Assembly: GCF_001439695.1 (NCBI RefSeq)
Contig: NZ_JYLL01000038.1
Location: 1-60,100 of the forward strand
DNA from: Pseudomonas veronii
Lineage (GTDB): Bacteria; Pseudomonadota; Gammaproteobacteria; Pseudomonadales; Pseudomonadaceae
Length of the DNA: 60,100 nucleotides
Reading direction: 5' to 3'
Shown here piece after piece: positions 9,143 to 16,607 of the stretch; the stretch's first letter is position 1; every line of letters starts with the position of its first letter. The position numbers and the translations under genes were made by a program. The notes beneath the pieces were generated by a model, which was given only the letters and a program-made list of their open reading frames with translations, was not told the origin of the DNA and did no database searches.

Positions 9143-10910
9143 TCCTCTTAAGACGCCATTGCAGCGCGGAATCGCAGCACTGCGAAATACCCTAGGTCAG
9201 GATGCAGCCGATGCATTGCTTCAGCCCGCACCCATGCGGGCTGACGAAGCGGCGTGCTTTCACTTCCCCTTGCCCATCGATTACACGGGGCAGGAGCGGC
9301 GACTGCGTATTGGTTTCCCCTCCAACTTTCCCCGTGGGCTCTTGCGGCTGAACGTCGAACCTTCTCCATGGCTGGTTTGGCCGCATGCCACTAAGTCGGG
9401 GCTTTGCCTTCATGGCTTTCAGGAACGCCCCATTATGGGCTCTCCGGAGGTCGTGGTAGAGGACAGCCTTGCTCGCTTGGCCCAGATCGTTTCGTTGTCC
9501 AAGATGGGATCAAGTCAGGCAACGCGCGATATCGAATTTCAGAATGAGATCACTACCTACTGGTCTTTTCAGCACGGACAGTCGTACCAAAACCTTTTAC
9601 TTTTGGATCGACCTCAGGCTGCCTCGCAGTTGTTTGCTCTCAGCGATCCGCGCCGGGCTGTGCCATCCGGTCAGGAAACGGTTTGGCTAGCATCGAACAT
9701 AGCTGCACTCAAAGCGCATTACCGACGGGTTGTCGGACGTTCCGCTGTCATTCGCGCGGCCGAAACTCCCGGTTTTTACGTCAAGCTTCAGACTTATCCG
9801 GATATCCGCACCCCGGATCCAGAAGATTTATTGCTGTGGCTCACGCCACACCTTCAACCAGACGATGCCGAGCAATTACTGGCATGGTTTGAGCTGCATG
9901 GAACGTTGGCGAGTCGATGGATTGTCCTGGAGCTTCCTGGGGGGACGGATGCTCCAACTTATTGCCTCAATGTGCGCTCGCTTGGCGTACAGCAAGAGCG
10001 GGGGGCAAAGTTTGGCTTGCGCACAGCGCGCCGCCGGCCAGCCATCGCAAATGCACATCCTCCGGCACTTGTCCGCGCAACTGCCCTAGACGTGCTTGAT
10101 CGTGCGTCCATTCTGTCCCGCGATATAAGCGGCACTGCAAAGCACCTTGAAAATGCTCGGGTCGTTTGTGTTGGCGTTGGCTCGTTAGGCAGTGCGGTGG
10201 CAATACAATTGGCACGCTCCGGTGTCGGCCACCTTACCCTCATCGATCCTGACACTCTGGTGTCAGCCAATCTGGGTAGGCACGTTCTGGGAGCGGATAG
10301 CCTAGGGAGGCTGAAAGCCTCAGCGTTGAGGGACAAGATTCTGTTAGATCTTCCGACTACAGAATGCACCGCTTATTCGACTTTCGCCGAAGTAGTGATG
10401 AGCAGCAAACCAGAAGTATTCGATAACGCAGATCTGGTGGTGATCACAACAGCAGACTGGCAGTCGGAAGTCACTGTATGGCGAGCAAAATCCAGCGGCG
10501 TTACTTGGGGACTGTTACAAGCCTGGAGCGAACCGTACACCCAGGTAGGCCATGCGCTATTCGCACCAGCCGGTACCTTTGATGGCCGTCATTTGTTTAC
10601 AGACATCGGCGATTTCCTGCATAAATTCACGGACTGGCCGGGTGGAGGTGTTGTTTCACTCCCCGCGTGTGGGGAGAGCTTCATTCCAGGCGGATCACTG
10701 GGAATGACCAATATCGCTTCAATGGTGTCACACACGGCTTTACGCGCATTGACCGGCAACATCGACAGTGCGGCCTGGGTCAGCAGTATTTACAGACCTG
10801 AAGATGTGCAGAGCCTAGGAGGCCAATACCATGGGCCCAAACTGCCAGAGGGGGCGCAGCAACTCCTACTCGAGCGCGGATGGCCGGAACCTAAGGATGA
10901 AATGGTATGA
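9126..10910 (+). CDS. cap2: CBASS Cap2, fused E2-E1 ubiquitin-transfer-like enzyme
   Basis: Conjugates the C-terminus of the CD-NTase to a cellular target and so primes the synthase. About 594 residues. The N-terminal E2-like domain carries Cys94 (SGLCLHGF). The E1 adenylation domain has the nucleotide loop near 350 (GVGSLGSA) followed by LIDPD, and the E1 catalytic Cys is near 515 (LPACGES). No ATG is available near the start. TTG at 9126 or 9135 is the likely initiator, reached by coupling from the upstream gene since the nearest GGAGG is about 30 bases away. Its 3' end overlaps cap3 by four bases. Confidence 0.9.
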   Translation: MDALADPLKTPLQRGIAALRNTLGQDAADALLQPAPMRADEAACFHFPLPIDYTGQERRLRIGFPSNFPRGLLRLNVEPSPWLVWPHATKSGLCLHGFQERPIMGSPEVVVEDSLARLAQIVSLSKMGSSQATRDIEFQNEITTYWSFQHGQSYQNLLLLDRPQAASQLFALSDPRRAVPSGQETVWLASNIAALKAHYRRVVGRSAVIRAAETPGFYVKLQTYPDIRTPDPEDLLLWLTPHLQPDDAEQLLAWFELHGTLASRWIVLELPGGTDAPTYCLNVRSLGVQQERGAKFGLRTARRRPAIANAHPPALVRATALDVLDRASILSRDISGTAKHLENARVVCVGVGSLGSAVAIQLARSGVGHLTLIDPDTLVSANLGRHVLGADSLGRLKASALRDKILLDLPTTECTAYSTFAEVVMSSKPEVFDNADLVVITTADWQSEVTVWRAKSSGVTWGLLQAWSEPYTQVGHALFAPAGTFDGRHLFTDIGDFLHKFTDWPGGGVVSLPACGESFIPGGSLGMTNIASMVSHTALRALTGNIDSAAWVSSIYRPEDVQSLGGQYHGPKLPEGAQQLLLERGWPEPKDEMV

Positions 10911-11389
10911 CGGATATCGCTTGGCGCTGGAGATGGGCGGAGGTGGATTCCGAGCTATTGGTGTCGCAAGCTGTCGCGAACATCTTGGATAGTCATCGGC
11001 AGGGCCTTTTTGGCGTGGAGCGAGGGGGACAGTTATTCGTCAACCCGGTTAATCCGAAAGGATTGCTGCTGGCCTTGGCCACGTTGCCTCATCGCGCCGA
11101 TCGGTCAGGCTGGTCTTGGTTAGAGTTGGATGCGGAGCGGTGCCGTCAGGAGATCCAAGCTGCCAACGAACAAGGGTTACGTCTGGTGGGCTATTGGCAT
11201 ACGCATCCCCAATCTGTTCCGGTGATTTCTCCGGCAGACATAGGAAGTTTCTCCAGATTTGCTGCGCGTTACACGCAGGATCTGCCGCACCCAATAGCCG
11301 TTATCGTTGGCAAGTCCGAAAAACCAGAAGGCATCAAGGCTTGGTCGTTCAGGGGCGGCAGATATGTTGAGGCAACCTGGCTTAGATAA
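10907..11389 (+). CDS. cap3: CBASS Cap3, JAB/MPN-family isopeptidase
   Basis: Zinc metalloprotease that removes CD-NTase conjugates made by Cap2, 160 residues. The JAMM motif is intact: Glu38, then H98-T-H100 (YWHTHPQS), Ser108 and Asp111 (SPADIG). It starts in an ATGA overlap with cap2, completing a type II CBASS operon in the common order effector, synthase, cap2, cap3. The gene ends 28 bases before the convergent exonuclease gene. Confidence 0.9.
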   Translation: MTDIAWRWRWAEVDSELLVSQAVANILDSHRQGLFGVERGGQLFVNPVNPKGLLLALATLPHRADRSGWSWLELDAERCRQEIQAANEQGLRLVGYWHTHPQSVPVISPADIGSFSRFAARYTQDLPHPIAVIVGKSEKPEGIKAWSFRGGRYVEATWLR

Positions 11390-11417
11390 GCTTCAAGTCG
11401 GTGCCATGGGAGGCACG

Positions 11418-11966
11418 TCAGCGGTTACCCTTACCCGCCAGCATTAGCGCGAAGAGCTCTGCCTGAAAGCGAGCATCATCCAATGCGTTATGGTTCGGTT
11501 CGCTGAGTGGCTTCAGCGCAGCGGTCATCTTGGATGATTTTGTTTCCTGCCAGCTGCAACCTACAGCTCCCATGAAGTAGGCCTTCATGTCGATAGCGGT
11601 AAAACCAAAGGGGTTGGTTTCCAAGTATTTGTGGAAGTAGTAGTTGACGAATGACCAGTCAAACGGTGCATTGAGTCCTACGAAAATGACCTTCTGCCCC
11701 GTTTGGCAGGATGATTTCAGCCATTCACCAAATGTCAGCATCGCCTGTTGCGGAGTGAGTCCTTCGCGCTCCAGCTTCTCCAGACTCAGCCCCGATACTG
11801 CCAGTGCTTCTGGGTCGTGTTTTGGACTGTCAGGTCGTAGTTCAAGATAGATGGACGTGGCAGGTTGATCTACAAGGCAAGCTCCAATGGAAAGCAGACT
11901 GTATTCGCCTGGTATAGGTCCAGAAGTCTCGACGTCGACGGAAACATAAAGCTCATCAGGGTTCAT
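11418..11966 (-). CDS. DEDDh-type 3'-5' exonuclease
   Basis: 182-residue protein of the DnaQ/RNase T exonuclease fold. The motifs are in order: ExoI VDVETSG near 10-16 (Asp and Glu metal ligands), ExoII LNAPFDWSFV near 103, and ExoIII HNALDDARFQ near 160, which gives the DEDDh set. It stands alone rather than fused to a polymerase subunit. It is convergent with cap3, with 28 bases between them, so it is not part of the CBASS transcript. It may be a stand-alone exonuclease or a co-travelling defence gene; the substrate is unknown. Confidence 0.85.
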   Translation of the reverse strand: MNPDELYVSVDVETSGPIPGEYSLLSIGACLVDQPATSIYLELRPDSPKHDPEALAVSGLSLEKLEREGLTPQQAMLTFGEWLKSSCQTGQKVIFVGLNAPFDWSFVNYYFHKYLETNPFGFTAIDMKAYFMGAVGCSWQETKSSKMTAALKPLSEPNHNALDDARFQAELFALMLAGKGNR

Positions 11967-12193
11967 GTCATATCCTTTTCGTGTAGTTGCCAGATCACGC
12001 TCAAGCTCGTAACCATGTGACGGTGGAAAGGCGGCAAAGCCATTGCCCCATTTTTTGCTGTTGCACTCGCTATCCGGCGTTCGAGCAGCGGCAGTGCATG
12101 TCTACCGGAGGAGTGCACGTTCCTTTGGTCAGCTCTGCGCCCGAGCATAATGATGTGTGTCATTCTCTAATCGCGGATGAGGGCCGGACAATC

Positions 12194-12826
12194 ATGAGCG
12201 AGCGTTGGATAGTCAAGTGCCAGAATACTGAGGACGGTACTGGCGACATCATCATTGACCTACCTCCAGAGTTGCTTGACCAAATGGGGTTAGGTGTTGG
12301 GGACGACCTGGAGCTAACGGTAGCGAATGGCACATTAGTGCTGACGCCCATGGACAACGCAGCATCAGTGCGGCCCATGTTTGCTGGCGTCCTGCGTCAG
12401 GATGCCTATCATGCTTACCGCACGCGTCTGGAGGCGCTTCTTCATATCTCCGTCAATGCTTCGGATCTGGACATTCACGACATGATTGTAGCTGGCTTCT
12501 CGGCCAGCCTGATCAAGGTGCTTTGTGATGATGGAACCCTAAGCGACGAAGAACGCGACAGAATAATTCACCCAAAAGCGCTCAAAACAAAATTGGCAGC
12601 CAATCAGCTTTTAACGTTGCATGAGAGTGACCACCTGTTCCGGTTTGGACACATTACCGCCATGGCCGAGGTGATCTTCGGTGACAAAGGGAAGGCCAAA
12701 CAATGGCTTTCGAAACCCAAAGCCCGTTTTTTGGGAGAAAGCCCATCGGCGATGGTCACTACATCTCACGGCACACATCTAGTCGAAGAAATGCTGATTC
12801 AGGTGTCTGAAGGCATGTCATTTTAA
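12194..12826 (+). CDS. AbrB-like domain fused to ParS/MbcA-type antitoxin (DUF2384)
   Basis: 210-residue protein. Residues 1-55 form a SpoVT/AbrB-type DNA-binding domain (IDLPPELLDQMGLGVGDDLE, then LTVANGTLVLTP). Residues about 75-205 match the Xre/MbcA/ParS antitoxin fold, with a C-terminal toxin-binding region (AEVIFGDKGKAKQWLSKPK). ParS antitoxins normally sit directly beside a RES-domain toxin, but the next 220 bases are empty and the following gene is an acetyltransferase. I chose ATG 12194 because homology begins there, although the frame is open from 11987. It is either an orphan regulator or an antitoxin whose partner is lost or elsewhere. Confidence 0.75.
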   Translation: MSERWIVKCQNTEDGTGDIIIDLPPELLDQMGLGVGDDLELTVANGTLVLTPMDNAASVRPMFAGVLRQDAYHAYRTRLEALLHISVNASDLDIHDMIVAGFSASLIKVLCDDGTLSDEERDRIIHPKALKTKLAANQLLTLHESDHLFRFGHITAMAEVIFGDKGKAKQWLSKPKARFLGESPSAMVTTSHGTHLVEEMLIQVSEGMSF

Positions 12827-13048
12827 TCCAGCCGCAGCCGAGTAGAATCAACCCAAGCGAGTACGCGATCGCAGCTGGCATTGTTAAGGCGGCGCGCTCC
12901 GTTAACTCGGGTGCCCACGGAATTGCTGAATATTTTTCTAACCTATCTTCAGATGGAGCGCTGATTCACTCGTTTCGACAGCTCTTCAGCCGACTCTTTG
13001 CGTTCGGAGTAACGGTCTACCAAGTAGTCCTGACGGTCAAGGAAAGAC

Positions 13049-13594
13049 ATGAATTATAAAGTGAGGGTTGCTACACCCGCTGATGCCTCTGACATCCAGG
13101 CTATCTATGCGCCGATGGTTTTGGACACGGTCATCTCGTTTGAGCTGACGCCACCGACTGTCGATGAGATGGCAGCACGAATAGCCGCAACACTGCCAAC
13201 GTATCCCTATCTGGTAGCAGAGATGGACGGCAAGGTCGTTGGATACGCTTATGCCAGCCAGCATCGAGCCAGGGAAGCCTATCGTTGGTCGGTGGATGTC
13301 ACCGTGTATGTCGACCCGTCAGTGCACCGAAAAGGGGTTGGTCGTGCCCTTTATCAGCAGCTTCTACCAGTCCTAGAGAAACAGGGGTTTCATGCAGCCT
13401 ATGCCGGCATCGCCTTACCCAACGCGGGAAGCATAGGCATCCATGAAGCGCTCGGGCTCACCCAAATCGGCACCTACCCCGAGGTAGGGTTCAAGCACGG
13501 CCAATGGCATAGCGTGGGGTATTGGCGCAAAACACTTTGTGCGGTGGAGCCGCCAATAGAAATCATCCCGTTCAGTGAGATAAAGGGAGAGTAG
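13049..13594 (+). CDS. GNAT N-acetyltransferase, phosphinothricin/methionine sulfoximine type
   Basis: 181-residue acyl-CoA-dependent N-acetyltransferase. It begins with the typical VRVATPADASDIQAIYAP segment, has the acetyl-CoA loop HRKGVGRALY near 93, and the family segment FKHGQWHSVGYW near 152. This subfamily acetylates phosphinothricin or methionine sulfoximine, and in many bacteria other amino acid analogues. Expression context is unclear, with empty sequence on both sides. Family assignment is strong; the substrate is not shown by the sequence. Confidence 0.85.
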   Translation: MNYKVRVATPADASDIQAIYAPMVLDTVISFELTPPTVDEMAARIAATLPTYPYLVAEMDGKVVGYAYASQHRAREAYRWSVDVTVYVDPSVHRKGVGRALYQQLLPVLEKQGFHAAYAGIALPNAGSIGIHEALGLTQIGTYPEVGFKHGQWHSVGYWRKTLCAVEPPIEIIPFSEIKGE

Positions 13595-13716
13595 AGGAAC
13601 GAGATGTGGGATCATCTAGCTGCTATTCGTCGCCATCGGTACCAGGCGATTCGCCGGGAGCTATGCTGAAGGATGCTTCTCATTCGAATCGGTTTTTTGA
13701 TTGGCCGGAGGAACGA

Positions 13717-14109
13717 ATGAATTTGGCAGGGTTTACCTCACTGCTTTCTGCAGGGGAGAAAACAAGCGGGTGCCAACTCGCCAACCCGGACGCTGTGGCC
13801 CTGGCCAATCTGCACTTCCCTTCCCGTGCCTACTGTCTTGTTGCTGATTGGGCAATATTGGACATCGAAGTTACAACACGTCAGAGAAAAGCCATCACCG
13901 ATAGAGGGTTAATCCCTGCTCTGGTTTACGCTTTGACCGTTATCCAAGATAGCAAAGGCCGCTTCCCAACTGGCGATTGGATTCGAACAACTTTGGCGGT
14001 TTCTTTCACTCATGGGTGTCTGTTTGAGACGAAGAATACGATTTATGTATTGATGGGGTTCGGTCGAAGGCTTCGTACAGATCTCGATATAGCACTTAGC
14101 CTATGTTGA
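13717..14109 (+). CDS. Small conserved hypothetical protein (possibly DUF6957-like)
   Basis: 130 residues with no signal peptide or membrane segment. Start at ATG 13717 is supported by GGAGG six bases upstream; longer in-frame starts lack a site. The central part (ITDRGLIPALVYALTVIQDS) and the following GRFPTGDWIRTTLAVSFTHG recall small Pseudomonas proteins of unknown role; the DUF6957 label is from memory. The C-terminus ends FGRRLRTDLDIALSLC. A truncated second copy of bases 13891-14009 lies about 1.4 kb downstream. Function unknown. Confidence 0.6.
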   Translation: MNLAGFTSLLSAGEKTSGCQLANPDAVALANLHFPSRAYCLVADWAILDIEVTTRQRKAITDRGLIPALVYALTVIQDSKGRFPTGDWIRTTLAVSFTHGCLFETKNTIYVLMGFGRRLRTDLDIALSLC

Positions 14110-14393
14110 GCCGTTGCAACAATGAGTGCTCATAAGTCAGCTGGTTTCACTGCACATGTTCTCGTTCGATAGGACGTGCTGGAGCGCATTGCAATTTAAA
14201 CTTGAGTTCAAATTGATCAAAAAACAGGCAAAAATCCGCGTCTCAAGCCTATCTAAAATTAACTAATAATTTTGCCAGTATCTTCATATTTAACAGATAG
14301 TTATGACGATTCTGATGGGCGCCTCTATTTAGATAGCAGCTGCGCTTGGCGATAACGTTTCTCCTGTAGCCATTTTTTTTGAGGTTCCAGGCA

Positions 14394-14513
14394 ATGAATT
14401 CCGTCCTGTTTGTGATTGATAGAGCGCTTTCGGCTGATCCGTTGAAGCTAGCGTTGTGCTGTATCTTGCTTCTGAGTGCTGGTTTGCTGATGCATGCGTG
14501 GAGGTCGAAATGA
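14394..14513 (+). CDS. 39-residue putative membrane peptide
   Basis: Short frame MNSVLFVIDRALSADPLK followed by a hydrophobic stretch (LALCCILLLSAGLLMHAW) and a basic end (RSK). GAGG lies nine bases before the ATG. Its stop overlaps the start of the next gene at 14510 (ATGA), the usual sign of translational coupling. It would be a single-pass inner-membrane peptide made with the Rep-like protein. No family recognised. Confidence 0.5.
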   Translation: MNSVLFVIDRALSADPLKLALCCILLLSAGLLMHAWRSK

Positions 14514-15121
14514 GCGAAGTCGAAATGGGTCGTCCTGTGTCTGAATGGGCCAAAATGCCTGTCGATTGGATACGTGCAGGCGAGCTAGTCAACTTTGCGG
14601 ATGAGTCCTATTCGGTAAAGTCGATGTGGTTGAAGGAGGATAAGTCCGCAAGAAACGCATGCATTTCCTCGCTCAAGCTTTACCTAGCGCTGTGCTGTCG
14701 AGCAGATTTCATAACTGGAAATGCGAAGGTGACTTATGAGGAGCTGATTCGGCTCACTGGCTTGTCTCGGCCAACTGTTGCGAAGGCGTTGACGCGACTA
14801 GAAGTAGAGGGGCTTATTCAGCGAAAAGCACAGGCCCTCAGGAAGGGGTCGAGCATCCTGATTTGCGGCTGGCTTGAAAGTAAAAGCTGGGCGAAGATCC
14901 CGAAACGCTGGCTCTACGATGGCTCGTCTGGAGCGAAAATTCTCATGCTTACTGAGTTCAACTTCAGCAGAGCGTCATTGTCGGCATTAAAGGTGTACTT
15001 AGCCTTACTTGCGTACAGGGACTAAAATCGAGGTGGCATCGCTATGCTGTCCTATGACCGGTTAGCGCTGATTACCGGTGTTAAGAGACACCACATCGCG
15101 GATGCCATTACTCCGAGATAG
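14510..15121 (+). pseudogene. Broken double-winged-helix protein resembling a replication initiator
   Basis: Start ATG 14510 with GGAGG upstream. The frame runs 171 codons and ends in TAA at 15023-15025. Reading through that stop continues a clear second winged helix (NRGGIAMLSYDRLALITG, then VKRHHIADAIT) until another stop at 15119-15121. The first winged helix is YLALCCRADFITGNAKVTYE with LIRLTGLSRPTVAKALTRLE; the second begins SLSALKVYLALLAYRD. The in-frame TAA is one change from CAA, so a nonsense mutation cut an originally longer protein. Further decay or a frameshift follows near 15110. Two winged helices in tandem fit plasmid or phage Rep proteins, or a related regulator. The truncated first half might still be made. 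Confidence 0.65.
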
Positions 15122-15302
15122 TGAATATAGGAGATATTCGGACCAGTCCCACCTGCAATTGATGCAGGATAAGGAGGCAGGTTTGAATCGATTTCGCAGG
15201 CACCACTTCCCTGTGATGCTTCGTTCTAGCTTGAGTCTGCGAATTTTTCCTTTGCTTGGTGAATCGCCATTCAGGTTGGTAGTGGACACCGACGAACGAA
15301 CA

Positions 15303-15428
15303 GCCATCACCGATAGAGGGCTTATCCCTGCCCTGGTTTATGCATTGACCGTTATCCAAGATAGTAAAGGCCGTTTTGCACCTGGTGATTGGGTCAGATC
15401 AACGTTGGAGGTTTGCCGCTGTTACTGA
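15303..15428 (+). pseudogene. Partial duplicate of the small hypothetical gene at 13.7 kb
   Basis: Bases 15303-15421 repeat 13891-14009 closely and encode ITDRGLIPALVYALTVIQDS then KGRFAPGDWVRSTLEV. The copy lacks the N-terminus and breaks off at CRCY-stop, whereas the first copy continues for another 40 residues. It follows directly on the decayed Rep-like gene. It looks like a remnant of an older tandem duplication. Confidence 0.65.
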
Positions 15429-15588
15429 TAGGGTGATAACTCACACTGTGCTGAAACGCTGAGTTTCCTGCAGCGTTCAACCGTCTGTCGTCTTGGAAGC
15501 GCAGAGCTCTCACCGGGCTAGTGAGCGGCATTGCTAATGCACGAATGAAGCCGAAGCATTGACGTCTATTAAGCGAAGTCTTGAGTGG

Positions 15589-15774
15589 TCAGGCGTGCTG
15601 GGAGAGAGTGAAATGGCGCTTCACTGCCGTAAGTGAATTCCCCACCTGGCGGACGGCTGCTCGGATCTCATCTTTAGTGACCCCGAACTTCACGGCCCAA
15701 AAGCTGAGCTCGAAGCCGTCGTTTATGTTGATTATGAGCGCATCAGTGTTATCCGCGGACTTTTTCTTTTTCAT
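15589..15774 (-). CDS. DUF3606-type small protein
   Basis: 61-residue soluble protein, MKKKKSADNTDALIININ followed by ELSFWAVKFGVTKDEIRAAV and GNSLTAVKRHF. This tryptophan-containing helical pattern is that of the short DUF3606 family, whose role is unknown. Start chosen at the Met with GGAG six bases upstream rather than the in-frame Met eight codons earlier. Monocistronic. Confidence 0.65.
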   Translation of the reverse strand: MKKKKSADNTDALIININDGFELSFWAVKFGVTKDEIRAAVRQVGNSLTAVKRHFTLSQHA

Positions 15775-16158
15775 CGGGCTCTCCTTGCCAGCATTCACAG
15801 GTTGTCTATCAGAGTAATTTATGCTGACGAATCCCGCTGATTTTTTTAGCGATTTTCTTCAGGGGGCCATGATCATTAGGCTCTAAAAGATCTGGCGATC
15901 AAGGAATGCGATCGAGCCGATGGATCCCTGTTTGGCAGTCATATACTTGACAGTGAACATTGATACCCAATGCCCTCGAGCCGATATTGATAATTCCCCG
16001 TTCGAAAGCGGCAGGTCTTCTTGGGGAGGATCATATCCTGCAGCCTAAATGGAGACTAAACGAATCGCCCATGGTTTTATGGGAGTTTTCCTACAGACAC
16101 ATAACTAGGTAACTGGATATTCTCGACTGAATAGATAAGCATAAACGGAACGGACCTA
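15775..16158. other. Intergenic stretch without a recognised feature
   Basis: 384 bases with no supported gene. It is relatively AT-rich, and I found no strong repeat, hairpin or RNA motif in it. Confidence 0.5.
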
Positions 16159-16248
16159 ATGGGCGGGCAATGGGTTGCGATTACTAGTATGTTGGCGGTT
16201 GCTTGGATCGTATTCATCGCGCTGATCATCGAGAGGTATCTCAGTTGA
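16159..16248 (+). CDS. 29-residue putative membrane peptide
   Basis: MGGQWVAITSMLAVAWIVFI followed by ALIIERYLS: one hydrophobic helix with a short charged C-terminus, the typical shape of bacterial small membrane proteins. A GGA-rich stretch lies just before the ATG but the spacing is tight. It is not KdpF by sequence. A terminator follows 130 bases downstream on the same strand. Low-confidence prediction. Confidence 0.35.
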   Translation: MGGQWVAITSMLAVAWIVFIALIIERYLS

Positions 16249-16378
16249 CTCCCAATAGCGTCCTCGAGCTACCGCAATTTTTAAATATGCTTGTGAGCCA
16301 AAGTCGGAGAAACGCACCAAAGCGCCCTTCACGTCGTAAACGCCTACGTAACTCTCTTCCAATACGCCGCTTATGTTC

Positions 16379-16420
16379 AAAAGGCCCATACACCTGAACC
16401 AGGTGTGGGGGGCCTTTTTT
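16379..16420. terminator. Strong rho-independent terminator, probably bidirectional
   Basis: Outer stem AAAAGGCCC (16379-16387) with GGGCCTTTT (16410-16418); inner stem ACACCTG (16390-16396) with CAGGTGT (16400-16406); loop AAC. A run of six T ends it on the plus strand, and four T follow on the minus strand. It can stop the minus-strand histidine kinase operon and any plus-strand transcript from the left. Confidence 0.8.
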
Positions 16421-16436
16421 AAGGTTTGTCGGTAAT

Positions 16437-16472
16437 CAAGCCCCCACACTGGCATGCCAGTACAGGGGCTTG
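16437..16472. repeat. Palindromic hairpin beside the terminator
   Basis: CAAGCCCC (16437-16444) pairs with GGGGCTTG (16465-16472), and an inner ACTGGC-AT-GCCAGT palindrome lies between. The GGGGCTTG core is like part of fluorescens-group REP elements, so this may be a REP relic or a second terminator stem. Confidence 0.55.
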
Positions 16473-16607
16473 GGTGAGGAGCGCGTCGTCCGTGGCGTCA
16501 GAGGGTTTCATTGTCGGGCGTCTATAGGGCTGATAAGGCCAATCTAGGGCGGATGTTGGCAAAAAAGGTCAAAAAAGGTGGTGATTGTCTTTGTTCGGCG
16601 CAGGTGC

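Noticed and set aside
16156..16455. Minus-strand frame of 99 codons
   Set aside because: Its first third lies inside the terminator hairpin and it has no ribosome site or recognised family; coding potential is unconvincing.
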